NCBI RefSeq assembly: GCF_001426885.1
Contig: NZ_LMFP01000010.1
Span: 8,949-72,948 of the forward strand
DNA from: Pelomonas sp. Root1444
GTDB lineage: Bacteria; Pseudomonadota; Gammaproteobacteria; Burkholderiales; Burkholderiaceae_C
Direction: 5' to 3'
Length of the DNA stretch: 64,000 nt
The notes beneath the pieces are model-generated. The model was not told where the DNA came from and ran no database searches. It saw only the letters and a list, made by a program, of their open reading frames with translations. The position numbers were made by a program, and so were the translations under genes. Of this stretch, positions 63,101 through 64,000 are shown one piece after another; position 1 is the first letter of the stretch, and the number at the start of each line of letters is the position of its first letter.

Positions 63101-63307
63101 CGCCACCGCCGGCAGGTAGCGCAGGCCCAGCACCAGCAGCACCGCCAGGCCCCAGCCTGCCGCCGGGTAGATGGGCGCCACCTGGTAGGGCGGCAGCACC
63201 ATCAGCAGCCCCAACCGGCCCAGCAGGTAATAGACGACCGTGATGCCCGCGGACAGCGCCAGGTAGCGGCCGAGGTCGCGGGCGCTGACCCCGCGCGCCA
63301 CGCTCAT
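60116..63307 (-). CDS. hybrid sensor histidine kinase (MASE1-CHASE-PAS-HisKA-HATPase-REC)
   Basis: 1063 aa from the ATG at 63307. N-terminal MASE1 with about eight TM helices (about 10-270: 'LSAGITVVYYLLGRLGLLMV', 'PIYPAAGWGLAVLLVLGLRY', 'WTIWWTGDLMGVLIATPITL'). A periplasmic CHASE domain (about 285-470) is followed by a TM near 505-525. A PAS domain follows ('QRFRSIFETAPIGIAFTDLD', about 560-680). HisKA has the phospho-His in 'SRMSHELRTPMNAILG' near 695. HATPase has 'LLSNAVKYNRDGGSVSI' and 'GLPGTGIGLVISLRL'. The C-terminal receiver has its Asp in 'LLLDWQLPDGDG' near 988. The signal is unknown. Its start overlaps the upstream permease stop (ATGA), and cheW follows. A longer frame upstream of 63307 lies in the permease gene. 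Confidence 0.93.
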   Translation of the reverse strand: MSVARGVSARDLGRYLALSAGITVVYYLLGRLGLLMVLPPYQVAPIYPAAGWGLAVLLVLGLRYLPAVALGSFVVQATMLGELSSQPVQLALGIGCGAAAQAAAGTLLMRRWCGRPLLLASPREIAGYLVAATLAGLISPSCATLLLRATDVIATAQMGLVWTIWWTGDLMGVLIATPITLALIGHPRSAWATRRFSVGLPMLLTTLLVGLGVAVTVEWDRQRDRADFVREASNAAQALAGRLREPLLALESVHGLLKVKPRPTREEFARATQGFLAQDSPLIALGQSLRVARADVERFNAAAAADGFPGGFRARDRTRAGDVSPPADEDMMVIRLVEPLSRNAGALGINVRTIPSARAAIAQAAASGRPVASAGFQLSQDKEGAVGVVVYQRLFRAAAGPGEDALDGVAFATLRPDVLLSRLSANWPEHLGACLVDLEPGAAYPRLGGRRGCEAVQRGSDAVLPLVRMPLEFGGRHWEVRIYDLPGMVHAPGRSWAFALVGLLATAMVGALLLLMSGRTQHVEALVKKRTAELEREIANRAEGEQALRQSEQRFRSIFETAPIGIAFTDLDGGFKEVNAHFCRMVGYPAEALAAKRSIDVTHADDRREDVRQARRLTRGEIPFYRRLKRYVRPDGTIVHARVLVSLLRGDDGRPQRLVGVVEDITDQLRIEELDRAREAAEAANQAKNEFLSRMSHELRTPMNAILGFTQLMQMDAAEPLAASQRGRAQQIAQAGWHLLEMINDTLDLSRIEAGSLRLEPVALELPPLLARALALVQQGAAERGLAISQRLDPGSLRVVGDPTRVTQVLTNLLSNAVKYNRDGGSVSITATSPEPGWVEVAVRDTGLGLTDEQRAALFQPFNRLGRESSGLPGTGIGLVISLRLAEMMGGSLRAEAQDGPGACFVLRLPAAGAAVPAAPATAADGPAAPQAGPHRRVLYVEDNPLNAEVMRGILEQRPGLELEVAPTVAAGLKALRERPPALLLLDWQLPDGDGLSLLARLRELGGAAPPVVVVSANAQPDQMALARTAGADHYLTKPLDVRELLALVDELLASPPRSERAE

Positions 63308-64000
63308 TCCGCCTGGGCCTCGCGCAACGTCTGCATCACCGGCCGTTGCAGCACGCCGCGCAGGCTCCACCAGCCGGCGCTCCAGGCCAGCAGTGCACCG
63401 CAGACCGCGCTGACGAACGGCACCCAAGGCTTGATCGCCCAGTCGAACTCGAAGACATAGCGCGCCAGCAGCGCGGCCAGCACCAGCGCCACGCCACCGG
63501 CCAGGAAGCCGGCCAGCGCGCCCACGCCCAGCAGCTCGGCACGCTGCACCTGTGCCAGCAGCGACGACGGCGCGCCCAGCGCCCGCATCAGCGCGAACTC
63601 GCGCGTGCGCGCCTCGCGTGTGCTGCCCACGGCGGCCAGCAGGACGACCAGGCCGGTCGCCAGCGTGAAGCCGAACAGGAATTGCACCGCCTGGATGACC
63701 TGGTCCAGCACGCCCTGCACCTGGTTGAGCTGGGCCGACACGTCGATGACGGTGAGGTTGGGGAACTGCCGCGCCAGCTCGCGGTCCAGCTTCGCGCCGG
63801 CTGGCAGCCGAAAGGCGGCGATCTGCGTGGATGGCAGGTCGGGCAGGTTGGCGGGCTCGAACAGCACGAAGAAGTTGACCCGCATCGACGACCAGTCCAC
63901 CTTGCGCAGGCTGGTGACGCGGCCCTGCACCGGCTGGCCGGCGATGTCGAACGCCAGCTGGTCGCCCAGCTTCAGGCCCAGCGTCTGCGCCAGGCCTTCC
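63304..64000 (-). CDS. ABC transporter permease, FtsX/YbbP-like (5' end outside window)
   Basis: C-terminal part of a permease, about 231 codons visible; the frame is open to the window edge. A periplasmic segment ('LAQTLGLKLGDQLAF', 'NFFVLFEPANLPDLPSTQIA', 'FPNLTVIDVSAQLNQVQGVL') leads into FtsX-domain helices ('FLFGFTLATGLVVLLAAVGS', 'REFALMRALGAPSSLL', 'LLGVGALAGFLAGGVALVLA'). This matches YbbP-type permeases of the lysophospholipase-associated YbbA/YbbP transporter. The stop overlaps the hybrid kinase ATG. Confidence 0.87.
   Translation of the reverse strand, partial: EGLAQTLGLKLGDQLAFDIAGQPVQGRVTSLRKVDWSSMRVNFFVLFEPANLPDLPSTQIAAFRLPAGAKLDRELARQFPNLTVIDVSAQLNQVQGVLDQVIQAVQFLFGFTLATGLVVLLAAVGSTREARTREFALMRALGAPSSLLAQVQRAELLGVGALAGFLAGGVALVLAALLARYVFEFDWAIKPWVPFVSAVCGALLAWSAGWWSLRGVLQRPVMQTLREAQAE

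Noticed and set aside
1-64000. CRISPR arrays, tRNA or rRNA genes.
   Set aside because: No regularly spaced direct repeats, and no cloverleaf or rRNA-like stretches were seen by eye; a tRNAscan or Infernal run would be decisive.

Overview
The window is high-G+C, densely packed bacterial DNA with the gene content and order of a Burkholderiales betaproteobacterium. The evidence is the grxC-secB-gpsA-trmL-comF-bioC run leading into a caa3/aa3 oxidase cluster that ends at rpoH, a pilGHIJ-chpA array behind a rubredoxin gene, pyrR-pyrB with a dihydroorotase-like gene, and ubiJ-ubiB. A Roseateles/Rubrivivax/Leptothrix-type organism is my best guess from synteny and protein style. No rRNA, tRNA or CRISPR array was seen. 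No gene-free stretch exceeds about 275 bases.

Layout. 1-1089: N-terminal part of a chemoreceptor, cut by the window edge. 1331-10016 (minus): nucleotide-sugar and exopolysaccharide genes in two transcription units. epsB-like glycosylphosphotransferase, epsL-like outer membrane barrel, galE and manC end at an intrinsic terminator; rfbBDAC (dTDP-rhamnose) follows. 10143-16777 (plus): ubiJ-ubiB, an SSS symporter, an FmdB zinc ribbon, a DUF502 membrane protein and aspS. 16778-20410: an accessory island with a frameshifted IS3-family element and three PEP-CTERM proteins, two of them EF-hand-bearing paralogues, with lower G+C than the surroundings. 20417-24058 (minus): thiD-like kinase, hemL, mpl. 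24218-35310 (plus): rubredoxin, the Pil-Chp chemosensory system (pilG, pilH, pilI, pilJ, chpA) and a diguanylate cyclase. 35317-36750: photolyase. 36766-41441 (plus): algH/yqgE, ruvX, pyrR, pyrB, a dihydroorotase-like gene without its metal-binding histidines, and an acyltransferase. 41425-49254: Hyi-like isomerase, DUF4254, GT9, gpmA, rhodanese, grxC, secB, gpsA, trmL, comF, bioC-like. 49432-58477: cytochrome c oxidase structural and assembly genes (coxB, coxA, small assembly protein, ctaG, DUF2970, coxC, DUF2909, SURF1, a SCO-like protein, ctaA, ctaB, SCO). 58518-59435: rpoH behind a perfect CIRCE operator. 59583-64000 (minus): CheW, a large MASE1/CHASE/PAS hybrid kinase, and a permease cut by the window end.

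How the parts fit. The sugar genes supply dTDP-rhamnose, GDP-mannose and UDP-galactose, and the EpsB/EpsL pair begins and ends an exopolysaccharide pathway whose glycosyltransferases, polymerase and exosortase must lie elsewhere. The PEP-CTERM proteins are the usual clients of that missing exosortase. The Pil-Chp genes, the diguanylate cyclase and the hybrid kinase-CheW pair make this a strongly surface-behaviour-oriented segment. The oxidase region holds the full set for heme A synthesis and copper insertion. The most notable points are the CIRCE box on rpoH, the probably non-catalytic PyrC-like protein beside PyrB, the second SCO-like CxxxC protein, and the low-G+C PEP-CTERM island.
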